DNA of 64,000 nucleotides from Dokdonella_A sp963834755 (GTDB taxonomy: Bacteria; Pseudomonadota; Gammaproteobacteria; Xanthomonadales; Rhodanobacteraceae), in NCBI GenBank assembly GCA_963834755.1, contig CAWICQ010000012.1, forward strand, positions 186,001-250,000, in the 5' to 3' direction. Made by a program: the position numbers and the translations under genes. Positions 35,335-45,401 of the stretch are shown in pieces. Below the pieces are notes generated by a model. That model did not search any database and was not told where the DNA came from. It saw nothing but the letters and a program-made list of their open reading frames with translations. Positions within the stretch are counted from its first letter, which is position 1. Each line of letters begins with the position of its first letter.

Positions 35335-36704
35335 ATGAGTCCGAACGCAACGCGGCAGGTACCGGCGATCACCCCCGAAATGCGCAGCACGCCGCGCGCG
35401 GACCATTGCATTTCACGGCGCAACATCTCCAACGGCGCGCTGCGCGTGCTGTACCGGCTGAACGAGGCCGGTTATCAGGCGTTTCTGGTCGGCGGCGCAG
35501 TGCGCGATCTCCTGCTCGGCGGCCACCCGAAGGATTTCGACATCGCGACCAACGCGACGCCCGAGCAGGTGCGCGGCCTGTTCCGCAACTGCCGTCTGAT
35601 CGGCCGCCGCTTTCGACTTGCGCACGTCGTGTTCGGCCGCGAGATCGTCGAAGTCGCGACGTTTCGCGGCACCAGCGACGACGGCAGCGGCGATCGTCAT
35701 CTCGTCGACGGGCGCATCGTGCGCGACAACGTCTACGGCACGATCGAGGAAGACGCGCTGCGCCGCGACTTCACCGTGAACGCGCTCTATTACGACATCG
35801 CCGATTTCAGCGTGCGCGACTATGTCGGCGGCATACACGATCTCGAGCAGCACACACTGCGCCTGATCGGCGATCCGGACTCGCGCTATCGCGAAGATCC
35901 GGTGCGCATGCTGCGCGCGGCGCGTCTCGCTGCGAAACTCGATTTCACCATCGCGCCGGAAACCGCGGCGCCGTTCGCGCGGCTCGGGTCGCTGCTTGCC
36001 GATGCGCCGCCGGCGCGGCTGTTCGACGAGTCGCTGAAGCTTTTCCTTTCGGGCTATGGCCTTGCCAGCTTTCACGCGCTGCAAACGCACGGTTTGCTCG
36101 AGCAAGTGTTTCCGGCGACCGCGCGCGCGCTGAAATCCGTGCACGCGGATCGCTTCCGCGTTCTGCTCGAACGCACGCTCGCGAGCACGGACGAACGCGT
36201 GCGCGCGGACAAGCCCGTCACGCCCGCGTTCCTGTTCGCCGCGCTGTTGTGGGAGCCGGTGCGCGCGAGCGCCGAAGAACTGATCGCGGACGGCACCGAA
36301 GCGGTCGTCGCCTGGACATCCGCCGCGACACGCATCATGAACGAACAGGCGCAGCGCGTGGCGATTCCGCGTCGTTTCGCCGGCAGCATCGAGGAAATCT
36401 GGGTCCTGCAGCCGCGCTTCGAGCAGCGCATCAAGAAGCGCGTGTTTCGTCTGCTCGCGCATCCGCGGTTCCGCGCGGCGTACGATTTCCTGTTGTTGCG
36501 CAGCTCCGAATCGCCGGCGCTCGGCGAGCTCGCCGAATGGTGGACCGCGGCGCAGGCGATGGATCATCAGGACCTCGCGCGTCAATTCGCACCGCAAGCG
36601 GCCGCGTGGTCGGCGACGAAGGTGCGCCGGTCAAGCGCAAACGTGCGCGCCGTCGCCGCCGCAAAGCCAAACCGAAAGCCGAAGGCGACAGCCCGAGCGA
36701 GTGA
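35335..36704 (+). pseudogene. pcnB: Poly(A) polymerase I, frameshifted near its C-terminus
   Basis: ATG 35335 begins a class II nucleotidyltransferase: ISRRNISNGALRVLYRLNEAGYQAFLVGGAVRDLLLG, KDFDIATNATPEQV with the catalytic DxD, RRDFTVNALYYD, and RYREDPVRMLRAARLAAKL. The frame carries intact sequence to about AAAWSATK (36615). There a one-base deletion is inferred, because the correct basic tail GAPVKRKRARRRRRKAKPKAEGDSPSE is in another frame and stops at 36704 with a GTGA overlap into folK. Unshifted, the frame runs through folK as arginine-rich nonsense. The enzyme adds poly(A) tails that promote RNA decay. The break is probably a sequence error. Confidence 0.88.
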
Positions 36705-37213
36705 GCCGCGTGGACGAGGTCGTTGCGTACATCGGTATCGGCAGCAATCTCGACGATCCCGAACATCAGGTTCGCAGCGCGATCGAAGCGCTGGGCGGTT
36801 TGCCCGAAAGTCGCGCGATGCGCGCGTCGCGTCTCTATCGGGCGCTGCCATGGGGGACGACCGAGCAGCCGCCGTTCGTCAATGCGGCTGTCGAGCTGCG
36901 CACGCGGCTCTCCGCGCGGGCGCTCCTCGATGGTTTGCTTGCCATCGAACGCGCACGCGGACGCCGTCGCGATGGCCCGCGCTGGGGGCCGCGCGTGCTC
37001 GATCTCGATATCCTGCTGTACGGCGAGCGCTCGTTCGACGAGGACGGCCTGCGTATACCGCATCCGCACATCGCGGAGCGCGCTTTCGTGCTGATGCCGC
37101 TGGCCGATCTCGATGCGGATCTCGTCGTGCCGGGTCAGGGTCGGGTGCGCGAATTGGTCACGCATGTCGATACGACCGGCTGCGCGCCGATTGCCGAAGC
37201 GCGTGCGCCGTGA
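36701..37213 (+). CDS. folK: 6-hydroxymethyl-7,8-dihydropterin pyrophosphokinase
   Basis: A 170-residue HPPK of folate synthesis. The N-terminal AYIGIGSNLDDPEHQV and the segment TEQPPFVNAAVEL are present. The signature RRRDGPRWGPRVLDLDILLYG has the two metal-binding Asp, and IPHPHIAERAFVLMPLADL follows. It starts with GTG at 36701, overlapping the pcnB tail stop. panB follows 42 bases later. Confidence 0.95.
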   Translation: MSRVDEVVAYIGIGSNLDDPEHQVRSAIEALGGLPESRAMRASRLYRALPWGTTEQPPFVNAAVELRTRLSARALLDGLLAIERARGRRRDGPRWGPRVLDLDILLYGERSFDEDGLRIPHPHIAERAFVLMPLADLDADLVVPGQGRVRELVTHVDTTGCAPIAEARAP

Positions 37214-37255
37214 GCGCCGGTGCGGAATAATCCGACTTTCGCAAGGAATCCGTCC

Positions 37256-38072
37256 ATGGATCCGCAATCGAACAGCCGCTCGCCGGTGACGCTGCCGGCG
37301 CTGCGCGAGCAGAAGCGGCGCGGCGAAAAGATCGTCGTGGTGACCGCGTACGACGCCAGCTTCGCCGCGGCGGCGGATGCCGCTGGCATGGATATCGTGC
37401 TGGTCGGCGATTCGCTCGGCATGGTCGTGCAGGGCCATGACAGCACGTTGCCGGTGACGGTCGATCAGATGGTCTATCACACGGCGGCCGCGGCGCGTGG
37501 TGTTTCGCGCGCGTTACTGATCGCCGACATGCCTTTTCTGAGCGCGCGCGACAGCGCCACCGCGCTCGGCACCGCGAGACGCCTGATGGGCGAGGGCGGC
37601 GCTGCGATGGTGAAACTCGAAGGCGCCGGCTGGGCTTCGGAAGTGATCCATGCATTGAGCGAGCGCGATGTGCCGGTGTGTGCGCATCTCGGACTGACGC
37701 CACAGTCGGTGCACAAGCTCGGCGGCTTTCGCGTGCAAGGTCGCGAAGAAGCCGCGGCCGCGCATCTCAAAAGCGCCGCGCGCGAAGTACAGGACGCGGG
37801 CGCCGATCTCCTCGTGCTCGAATGCGTTCCAGCCGCTCTCGCCGCAGAGATCACGCGCGACCTGCACATCCCGACCATCGGCATCGGCGCCGGCGTCGAT
37901 TGCGATGGCCAGGTGCTGGTGATGTACGACCTCATCGGGCTTACCACCGGCAGACGGCCGCGTTTCGTCAAGAACTTTCTTGGCGGCCACGATTCGATCG
38001 CCGGCGCACTCGCGGCGTACGCGAAGGCGGTTCGATCGCCGCGAATTTCCGGCGGCCGAGCACAGCTACTGA
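37256..38072 (+). pseudogene. panB: 3-methyl-2-oxobutanoate hydroxymethyltransferase, one frameshift near the C-terminus
   Basis: ATG 37256 with AAGGA 8 bases upstream. The sequence is a full PanB: VVVTAYDASFAAAADAAGMDIVLVGDSLGMVVQGHDSTLPVT, MVKLEGAGW, CAHLGLTPQSVHKLGGF, VLECVPAALAAEIT, TIGIGAGVDCDGQVLVMYDLIGL and PRFVKNF. After AAYAKAVR (about 38033) one extra base must be skipped to reach the normal ending RREFPAAEHSY and TGA at 38070-38072. Unshifted, the frame overruns panC. The enzyme makes ketopantoate for pantothenate/CoA. A read indel is the likely cause. Confidence 0.9.
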
Positions 38073-38073
38073 G

Positions 38074-38928
38074 ATGGAAATGCCCATTTTCGCGCGCGCG
38101 CACGACTTGCACGCGTTTCTCGCGCCACTGCGCGTGCACGGAAAACGCATCGCGCTCGTGCCGACGATGGGCAATCTGCACACGGGTCACTATTCGCTGG
38201 TCAAGCTGGCGCGAAAGCACGCCGACGTCGTCGTCGCCACCGTGTTCGTGAATCCGACGCAGTTCGGGCCGAGCGAAGATTTCGCGCGCTATCCGCGCAC
38301 GCCGGATGCGGATGCGGAAGGTCTTGCGGCGAGCGGATGCGATGCGCTGTTCATGCCCGCGGTCGAGGAAATGTATCCGTACGGCCCCGCGCAGACCGTG
38401 CGCGTCAGCGTGCCGGGTTTCGACATGCTCGAAGGCGAAGTGCGGCCGGGACATTTCGATGGTGTCGCGACGGTCGTCGCGAAACTCTTCAATCTCGTGC
38501 AGCCCGATGTCGCGATATTCGGTCGCAAGGACTATCAGCAGCTGCTGATGATCCGACGGTTGGCGCGTGACCTTGCGTATCCGATCGAAATCATCGATGC
38601 GCCGACCCTGCGCGAGTCGAACGGACTGGCAATGAGCTCGCGCAACCAGTATCTCGACGCGGAGCAGCGCGAGCGCGCGGCTTTGATCCATACGACGCTG
38701 CGAAGGATGCAAGCCGAGATCGCGGGAGGAACGCTAAGCGTCGCCGAAATCGAGGCTGCGGCCGTCAAGCGGTTGCACGAAAGCGGGTTCGCGACGGATT
38801 ACGCCGTCGTCCGCCGGGCGGAGGATCTCGGCGTGGCGGCGGACGGCGAGCGGCGCGGCCTGATCGCCCTGATCGCGGCCCGGCTGGGCTCAACCCGCCT
38901 CATCGACAATCTTTTACTGGACGAGTAG
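38074..38928 (+). CDS. panC: Pantothenate synthetase
   Basis: A 284-residue ATP-dependent ligase joining pantoate and beta-alanine. Motifs: LVPTMGNLHTGHYSLVKLARKHADVVVATVFVNPTQFGPSEDF, FNLVQPDVAIFGRKDYQQLLMIRRL, and LRESNGLAMSSRNQYL (the KMSKS-like loop). Met at 38074 or 38080; the first lies two bases after the true panB stop. It acts with panB and panD in the same cluster. Confidence 0.96.
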   Translation: MEMPIFARAHDLHAFLAPLRVHGKRIALVPTMGNLHTGHYSLVKLARKHADVVVATVFVNPTQFGPSEDFARYPRTPDADAEGLAASGCDALFMPAVEEMYPYGPAQTVRVSVPGFDMLEGEVRPGHFDGVATVVAKLFNLVQPDVAIFGRKDYQQLLMIRRLARDLAYPIEIIDAPTLRESNGLAMSSRNQYLDAEQRERAALIHTTLRRMQAEIAGGTLSVAEIEAAAVKRLHESGFATDYAVVRRAEDLGVAADGERRGLIALIAARLGSTRLIDNLLLDE

Positions 38929-38961
38929 CGTTTTCCACTCGGCTTGTGGTATTCTCCCAAC

Positions 38962-39078
38962 CGTCGCTGGGATTTTTGCAACGTTTATTGTTGCCCCGGC
39001 GGCAAGCAGGGCGCATTGTAAGGTAATCGTCACTCCGATTGAGAACCCTCGCGCGGAAACGCTGCGAGGGTTTTTTTT
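38962..39078 (+). ncRNA. Candidate small RNA or transcribed leader between panC and panD
   Basis: An extended -10-like box TGGTATTCT (38947-38955) is followed by about 117 bases ending in a strong intrinsic terminator. Inside, TTGCC-CCGGC-GGCAA (38990-39004) can fold. No ORF is convincing. The segment could instead be just the panC 3' region with two terminators (a weaker hairpin TCCCA..TGGGA-TTTTT at 38955-38977). Weak support. Confidence 0.25.
39044..39078 (+). terminator. Strong rho-independent terminator upstream of panD
   Basis: AACCCTCGC pairs with GCGAGGGTT across an 11-base loop and is followed by a run of eight T. It isolates panD from panBC transcription, so panD needs its own promoter. 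Confidence 0.9.
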
Positions 39079-39146
39079 GCCCCGAACTCTTGAAACTCAA
39101 GAGCTTGCTGCTCATATTGCCGCGACGCAGCATACCCGCCGCGCTT

Positions 39147-39155
39147 TGATATAAT
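39147..39155 (+). promoter_or_regulatory. Extended -10 promoter of panD
   Basis: TGA-TATAAT is a consensus -10 with the TGn extension, 43 bases before the panD ATG. No good -35 is seen, which an extended -10 can tolerate. The leader holds a small hairpin TGTTGC-GCAGAA-GCAACA (39161-39178) just before the GGAG ribosome-binding site. Confidence 0.7.
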
Positions 39156-39198
39156 GGGTGTGTTGCGCAGAAGCAACAGACACGACTTCGGAGTGTCC

Positions 39199-39579
39199 AT
39201 GCAGCTCAACATGCTGAAGGCCAAGATCCACCGTGCGACCGTGACCCACGCGGAGCTGCACTACGAAGGGTCCTGCGCGATCGACGGCAATCTGCTCGAT
39301 GCCTCCGGCATCCGCGAGTACGAGCAGATCCATATCTACAACGTCAACAACGGCGAGCGCTTCTCGACCTACGCGATTCGCGCCGACGAAGGCTCCGGAA
39401 TCATCTCGATCAACGGCGCCGCCGCACACCGCGCGCAACCGGGCGACATCATCATCATCGCCGCGTACGGCGTCTTCAATGAAGCCGAAGCGATCGAGCA
39501 CAAGCCGCAGCTCGTGTATGTCGATCGCCACAATCATCTGACGCATACAAATCGCACGATTCCCAAGCAGGCGGCGTGA
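39199..39579 (+). CDS. panD: Aspartate 1-decarboxylase proenzyme
   Basis: A 126-residue pyruvoyl enzyme making beta-alanine for pantothenate. The self-cleavage site is Gly24-Ser25 in LHYEGSCAIDGNLL. NVNNGERFSTYAI, SGIISINGAAAHRAQPGDIIIIAAYG and the C-terminal strands are all present. ATG 39199 is preferred over an upstream in-frame ATG because it matches MQLNMLKAKIHRATVT of the family and is preceded by GGAG. Confidence 0.96.
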   Translation: MQLNMLKAKIHRATVTHAELHYEGSCAIDGNLLDASGIREYEQIHIYNVNNGERFSTYAIRADEGSGIISINGAAAHRAQPGDIIIIAAYGVFNEAEAIEHKPQLVYVDRHNHLTHTNRTIPKQAA

Positions 39580-40091
39580 GCTGGGCGCGCGCAGAAGTGC
39601 GCGCATGTAGCGCCGACGCGAGCGCGCGGAAACGCTGGAGAGTGCGCGCTGGCGTTTCGAGCAGGCTTTCCCCGACGGCATCGCTTTGACGTTCGGATCG
39701 CGCCGAGGCAATAACTCCGTGACGAAAGCGAGCGGTCGTCTGGTCGCTTGACAGCGTCGTTGGCGGAAACGCGCTCTCTTTCCGTATCACATCCTGACCA
39801 CTCAGATTTTCCGAGGGACAGATGTGTAGTGCGCGTTTGATAAGTCGAGCAAGGAACGCCTGCATTTCGCTCGATGCTTCCCACGAGATAGCCGTCAAAG
39901 GTGAAGCCCATGGATGGGAGTAGCCGGGAGCGAGGCCTTCCGGAGCGGCGATCAACCACGCCGTTCCGTATCGAGTTCGAAGTACTGACGCGCCAGAACA
40001 GGCTGAGCCGCAAGGCGGCCGCCCAACGTCAATCGCAGCTCTGATCGCACGCTGCGCGTGCTTGTCGGGACCGGTCGCGGCTGCACGTTGC
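39580..40091. other. About 500 bases with no supported gene
   Basis: Open frames on both strands here show no family resemblance and unusual composition. The base composition is slightly lower in GC than the flanks. Given the dense frameshifts immediately downstream, a damaged coding region cannot be excluded. I recognise nothing. Confidence 0.4.
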
Positions 40092-40867
40092 ATGGAAACG
40101 ACGATGCCGCCCGCTGTCATCGTTCCGCTGCGCAAGAGCGTGCGCATATCCGACGGTGAAAGCGTGCGAACGCTGCGCCCGGGTCAGCTGCACGTCGCAG
40201 AGGGCGGACAATCGCTGCAGGCAGTCGGTACCACGGGCGCGCTCTGGATTGCGATCGTCGCGCCGCGCATCGCTGTGGCGGCGGCTGTTCGATGCGAGTG
40301 TCGAGCGTTCGATAGCCGATCCTGCGCTTGCTGCCGGCGACGCACGTCGCGAATCGAGCCATCCGTCGCGCGGCCGTGCGTGCCGCGCGCGAAGCGTGCA
40401 CGCGCGATGTCGGGCAAGTCCGATCAGACGACGGCGATCGCCCGATTCGCCACGCTGCTCGCGGAACTTCAGTCGGCGTTCGATCCGTTGATCAGACGAT
40501 GCCCGGGTCGCACGCTGGCACAGCGCCGTTCGGTGTTTCGTGCGACTGCAGCGCGTCTACAACCGGATCGAATCGAACTGCGATCTCGATCTCGGCGTCA
40601 GCGCATTCGCGCGCGTCGCGAACTATTCGACCTGCCACTTCGTGCGCACGTTCAACGCGGTCTATCGGCGTGACGCCTTACTGCCTGATCATGGAAGGCC
40701 GGCTCAAGCAGGCCTTGCATCTCGTCCACGACAGCGAGTTGAGCATCACCGAAGTCGCTCGCGCGAGCGGCTTCGAAGATCGTTGCGCGTTCGCGCGATC
40801 GTTCAAGCGCCGGTACGGCAAGACCGCGTCGGCGGTGCGCAGCCAGGCAAGCGCGATCGCTGTGTGA
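40092..40867 (+). pseudogene. AraC-family transcriptional regulator broken by several frameshifts
   Basis: Pieces in three frames line up as one AraC protein. The N-terminal cupin part from ATG 40092 has VIVPLRKSVRISDGESVRTLRPGQLHVAEGG. WRRLFDASVERSIADPAL, then LPATHVANRAIRRAAVRAAREA and AIARFATLLAELQSAFDPLI follow in other frames. The DNA-binding part LQRVYNRIESNCDLDLGVSAFARVANYSTCHFVRTFNAVYR continues in yet another frame as VTPYCLIMEGRLKQALHLV and LSITEVARASGFEDRCAFARSFKRRYGKTASAVR. About five single-base shifts are needed. It might regulate the adjacent TonB receptor. Either decayed or poorly sequenced. Confidence 0.7.
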
Positions 40868-41081
40868 TACGGCGCGCTTTTTTCGAAACCGATTTCGCTA
40901 CGCGAAATGCGCTGGTCCATCGCGCTAGTTTGGGCACGTCATTCCAAGGAGTAGCCGACAAATATTCCCAAGTCGGCTGGAAAGATCGACCAAGAGTCGC
41001 TCATTACGTTTTCTTAATGTTCTGCGTTGCGCGCGCTACCGCTCTGTCGTGGACCGCTACTCAACAACGCAGGAGAATTTC

Positions 41082-44000
41082 ATGCGACACACACTGCTCG
41101 GGGACTCCATTGGGCGTGCCCTCAGCACCATTGGAGGCACGCAGAAGGCTTCGTCCGGCATCATTTCTCTGACTGCTCTGACAACGCTCGGACTTCTTGC
41201 CACTCCGTCATTCGCACAGACAGCGCCGCAAGACCAGAGCAATCAGCAGCTGGAGACCATCACCGTGACGGGTTCGAACATCCGTCGCGTAGACATCGAA
41301 ACATCCAATCCGGTTATCACGATCGATCGCGCCGCGATCCAGAAGACGGGCAAGTTGACCCTCGGCGATTTGGTGCAGCAGCTGCCGGCAGTCACCGGTC
41401 CGAACACCAACCCGCAGGTGAACAACTCGGGTGGCACTGGATCATCGAGCATCGGCCTACGCGGTCTGGGTTCGCCGCGTACGCTGGTTCTGATCAACGG
41501 CCATCGCTACCTCTCCGGCGATCCGAACTCGATCCCCGCGAACATGGTTGAGCGCATCGAAGTCCTGACCGATGGCGCGTCATCCGTGTACGGTTCCGAT
41601 GCGGTCGCAGGCGTCGTCAACTTCATCCTGCGCAGCGATTACCAGGGCGCCGAGTTCTCGACGAACTACGGCATCTCGGACAAGGATGACGGCGAAAGCC
41701 AGGGTTACCAGTTCACGTTCGGCCAGACGTCCGACAAGGGCTCGATCATGGCCGGCATCAGCTACAACACGGTCAAGCAGGTCCTGGCGGGTCATCGCGA
41801 TTTCTCGAAGAACTCGGTCTCGCTGTACGGCACCAACGGCCTCTCGCCGTATGGCCAGGCCTACGGACAGCAGCGTCCCGCGGCGCCATTGGTGGTTCGA
41901 CCTCATCGGCGTTCGGCCATGTCCAGATCCCGCACGCGTTCGCAGACGTGTTTCCCGGATGCAACTCGCACTTCCTGGCGCGTAATCCCGGCACGACCGG
42001 ACAGAACGTTGCGACTGACTACCATTGCTACGTCAACAATCGGCACGGCGACGACACCCAGCGACAAGTACAACTTCGCGACGGTGAACCTGGTGCTCAC
42101 CCCACAGGAACGTACCGGTCTGTTCTTGAACGGCAACTACAAGCTGACCGACAACGTTGAAGTGTATGCGTCGGTCATGCACAACAAGACCTCGTCGGCC
42201 TTCCAGCTGGCGCCGGATCCGCTGACCACGTCCGGTGGTTTGCAGATTTCGGCGGACAGCTACTACAACCCGTTCGGCGATCGATTATCGGAAGGGTGAA
42301 GGCAACTTTCGGCGCTCGACTTGTGACGCTCGGCAATCGCCGCGGCGCGTTCGGCACGGCGGTCGATCACGTCTCGACGGGCTTCAAAGGCTCGTTCGGC
42401 GTGTGGAACGACCAGCAGTGGAACTGGGACGTCGGCATGGACTATGGCCACGTCAGTCAGCAGACCCAGACGTCGGGTTTGCCGAATCTCACTGAGCTCA
42501 ACAAGGCGACGGGCCCGTCTTTCTACAACACCGATCCGGCCAACGGCCCGGTCAATACGGTGCTATGCGGTGCGCCGGGCGCAGTCGTTAGGGGTTGCAC
42601 GCCGATCAACATCTTCGACCTCAACGATCCGAACACGATCGCGGTGTTGCAGTACGTCGGCTCGCCGGCGAGCAGCAACTTCTTCACGCAGGAGAAGGTG
42701 TGGCGCGGTGACTTGAACGGTGGTTTGTTCGAACTCCCGCCGGCACGATGGAGCTCGCGGTCGGAGCGTCGGATCGCAAGGAATACACGCATTCGAACGT
42801 CGATACATCTCTGCTGATCAATCCGGCCACCAACAACTGCGTATTGGGCAGCCAGTGCGGATCGGCGTTGCAGGGCGGTTACAACGTGAAGGACGTGTAC
42901 GCGGAACTGTTCGTCCCGATCCTGAAGGATATTCCGTTCATCCACGCGTTGAACCTGACTGTCGGCGACCGCTACTCGAAGTACAACACGTTCGGCAACA
43001 CCAACAATAGCAAGATTGCGCTGGAGTGGCGTCCGATCGAAGACCTGTTGCTGCGTGGCACGGTCTCCGAAGTGTTCCGTGCGCCGACCGTGGCGGACAT
43101 CTTCGCGTCGGCGGCAAGCGATGCGCCGCGTCTCTCGCACGATCCGTGCGATCACTACACCGGCAATCCGGTCAATCCGGCCTGCGTCGGCGTGCCGACC
43201 GACGGCAGCTTCGTGAACAGTGAAGTCGCTTCGGGTCTGCAGAGCAGGGGTATTACTTCCGGGTCCGCATATGCGGGCTTCCCGCTCGGACCGGAATTCG
43301 GGAAGTCGTTCGACTGGGGCATCGTGTACGACCCGCACTTCATCGAGGGTCTCGTCGGTCAGCGCGGACTACTGGCGCCTGTATCTCAACAACAACATCA
43401 CGGGCATCGGCGCGCAGAGCGTAGTGGACCTGTGCTCCGCGGGCCAGCTGGTGTACTGCCCGCTGATCCATCGCTATCGCCTCGGGCATCAGCCAGGGCG
43501 ACTGCAGACTTCATCAATGAGCCGACGGTCAACCTCGGCCGCGTCGATGTCAAGGGCGTGGACTTCGCAGCGAACTATCGTCTGCCCGAGTTCTCGTTCG
43601 GCCGCTTCAACATCGGCTTGAACGCGACCTACCTCGAGCAGTACAACATCTCGACGGCGCCGGGCACGCCGGCGAATTCCGTGTACAACTACGCTGGTCA
43701 CTTCATGACATTCGGCTCGGCGCAGGCGGCAGGCTGTCCAGGCGCGGGCGGCGGCGTGTGCTTGTTCCCCGCTGGCGTGCGCAGAGCTTCGTCAACTGGC
43801 AGCTCGGCTCGTTCGACGCGTCGTGGCGCATGCGCTACATCGGCCGCTTCCAGATGGGCTCGCAGGCGCCTTCGCAAGACGTGTTCCCGGCCGGTACGTG
43901 CTACTACGGCGACTACTGCACGATCCACGGCATGGAGATCAGATACGGCGCGACGGTGTACAACGACATCCAGTTTGGTTACAACCTGGAATCGTGGAAT

Positions 44001-44147
44001 ACCCGCTTCGATGTCGGCGTGAACAATATTGCCGACAAGCAGCCGCCGTTCTTGTTCGCGAACAACACACTGAATGCAAACACCGATCCATCGGACTTCG
44101 ATCTCATGGGCCGCTACTATTGGGCGCGGGTCACCGTGAAGTTCTGA
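41082..44147 (+). pseudogene. TonB-dependent receptor, interrupted by at least seven frameshifts
   Basis: ATG 41082 follows an AGGAG site. A signal peptide (LTALTTLGLLATPSFAQ) precedes the plug: ETITVTGSNIRRVDIETSNPVITI, LGDLVQQLPAVTG, SIGLRGLGSPRTLVLINGHRY, VERIEVLTDGASSVYGSDAVAGVVNFIL. The barrel is spread over three frames, with shifts near 41885, 42060, 42290, 42735, 43350, 43480 and 43775. Typical pieces are RGTVSEVFRAPTVADIFAS and the C-terminus FDLMGRYYWARVTVKF with terminal Phe. The plug type matches the large Xanthomonad 'GSNIRRVD' receptors that import glycans or peptides. The ligand is unknown. Every barrel segment is conserved, so read or assembly error is plausible. Confidence 0.88.
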
Positions 44148-44196
44148 TTCTCCGAGGAGGCTTGCAATCGCGCAGTGCAACGCTGCGCGCTTCATG

Positions 44197-44232
44197 AAAA
44201 CGCTCCGGCGTCGCACTACGACGCCGGAGTTT
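44197..44232. terminator. Bidirectional terminator between the TonB receptor and queG
   Basis: A perfect 11-bp stem, CTCCGGCGTCG-CACTA-CGACGCCGGAG, is flanked by AAAA on the left and TTT on the right, so it can serve both converging genes. The queG stop codon (44216-44218) lies in its loop. Confidence 0.8.
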
Positions 44233-45301
44233 GCGCAGCAGCCCGTTTGCGCGCCTGCTCCGCCAGCGCCCACGCCACATGCTCGCGCACGACCGGCGAT
44301 GAATCATCCGCCCGGCCTCGCAACGCACTTTCGGTCGCTTTGGAATACCGCGCGTTGCCAAGCGCCACCGCAAGATTGCGCAGCCACCCTTCATAGCCCG
44401 TCCGACGGATCGCCATGCCGGCGGTGCGTTCGAGGAATTCCGCTTCGTTCCACGCGAACAGATCGACGAGCTGCGCCGAATCGAGTCCGTGCCGCGGCGC
44501 GAAGTCCGCTGCGGTCGCGATCTGCGCGAATTTGTTCCACGGGCACACGAGCTGGCAATCGTCGCAGCCGAACACGCGGTTGCCGATCAGCGGGCGGAGG
44601 TCTTCCGGGATCGAACCGCGCAGCTCGATCGTGAGGTACGAAATGCAGCGCCGCGCGTCGAGGCGATACGGCGCGACAATCGCCTGCGTCGGACAGATGT
44701 CGATGCATCGCGTGCACGTTCCGCAGTGCGGACTCGCCGGCTCATCGAGTGGCAGCGGCAGATCGGTGTAGATCTCGCCGAGAAAGAACCATGAGCCCGC
44801 GTCGCGCGAGAGCAGCACTGTGTGCTTGCCGATCCAACCGAGTCCGGCGTCGCGCGCGAGCGCTTTTTCGAGCACCGGCGCCGAATCGGTGAACACGCGA
44901 TAGCCGAACGGTCCGGTGAATTCGCCGATGCGATCGGCGAGTTTCTGCAGCTGTTGACGCAGCACCTTGTGATAGTCGCGCCCGAGCGCATAGCGCGAGA
45001 CGTACGCGCGGCCATCGTCGCTCAGCATGTCCCAGGCGGCGTCGATGTCGGGCGGCGCGTAGTCCATGCGCGCGGCGATCACGCGCACGGTGCCGGGCGC
45101 GAGGTCTTCCGGGCGGCTGCGCTTGGTGCCGTGGCGCGCCATGTAGTCCATCTCGCCGTGATAGCCCGAATCGAGCCAGCTCAGAAGATGTGCTTCGTCC
45201 TCGCCGAGTTCGGTGCCGGCAATGCCGATGCGGCCGAAGCCGAGCTCGGCGCCCCATTGCCGAATGTCCGCGGCGAGCCTGTTGTAGTCGATGGCGCTCA
45301 T
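44216..45301 (-). CDS. queG: Epoxyqueuosine reductase
   Basis: A 361-residue cobalamin-dependent iron-sulfur enzyme doing the last step of queuosine tRNA modification. Two 4Fe-4S motifs are visible: CGTCTRCIDICPTQAI and FGCDDCQLVCPWNKF. SRYALGRDYHKVLR and GLGWIGKHTVLLSRDAGSWFFLGEI belong to the cobalamin domain. ATG 45301 fits the family start, and longer upstream readings are arginine-rich noise. Divergent from nnr, as in other proteobacteria. Confidence 0.95.
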   Translation of the reverse strand: MSAIDYNRLAADIRQWGAELGFGRIGIAGTELGEDEAHLLSWLDSGYHGEMDYMARHGTKRSRPEDLAPGTVRVIAARMDYAPPDIDAAWDMLSDDGRAYVSRYALGRDYHKVLRQQLQKLADRIGEFTGPFGYRVFTDSAPVLEKALARDAGLGWIGKHTVLLSRDAGSWFFLGEIYTDLPLPLDEPASPHCGTCTRCIDICPTQAIVAPYRLDARRCISYLTIELRGSIPEDLRPLIGNRVFGCDDCQLVCPWNKFAQIATAADFAPRHGLDSAQLVDLFAWNEAEFLERTAGMAIRRTGYEGWLRNLAVALGNARYSKATESALRGRADDSSPVVREHVAWALAEQARKRAAAQTPAS

Positions 45302-45401
45302 GGAACCATGCCGTGCTTCGGCGGGAGGATAGCGCGTCCGCCGCGCGCGCTTGCGAGAAGCGAATCGCTGCGCTTTGGCCGATGTGCTCCATAATCGCGC
45401 G

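Noticed and set aside
35335..37230. Continuous frame of 631 codons for pcnB running through folK.
   Set aside because: After about residue 427 the product is arginine/serine noise overlapping a well-conserved folK. A one-base shift restores the normal basic PcnB tail and a GTGA overlap, so the long reading is an artefact.
37220..38251. Long reading of panB into panC.
   Set aside because: The canonical PanB ending EFPAAEHSY is present in another frame and stops at 38072, two bases before panC.
39476..40147. Minus-strand open frames of 223 and 159 codons after panD.
   Set aside because: No motif, no ribosome-binding site, and they overlap panD antisense; composition is unlike the surrounding genes.
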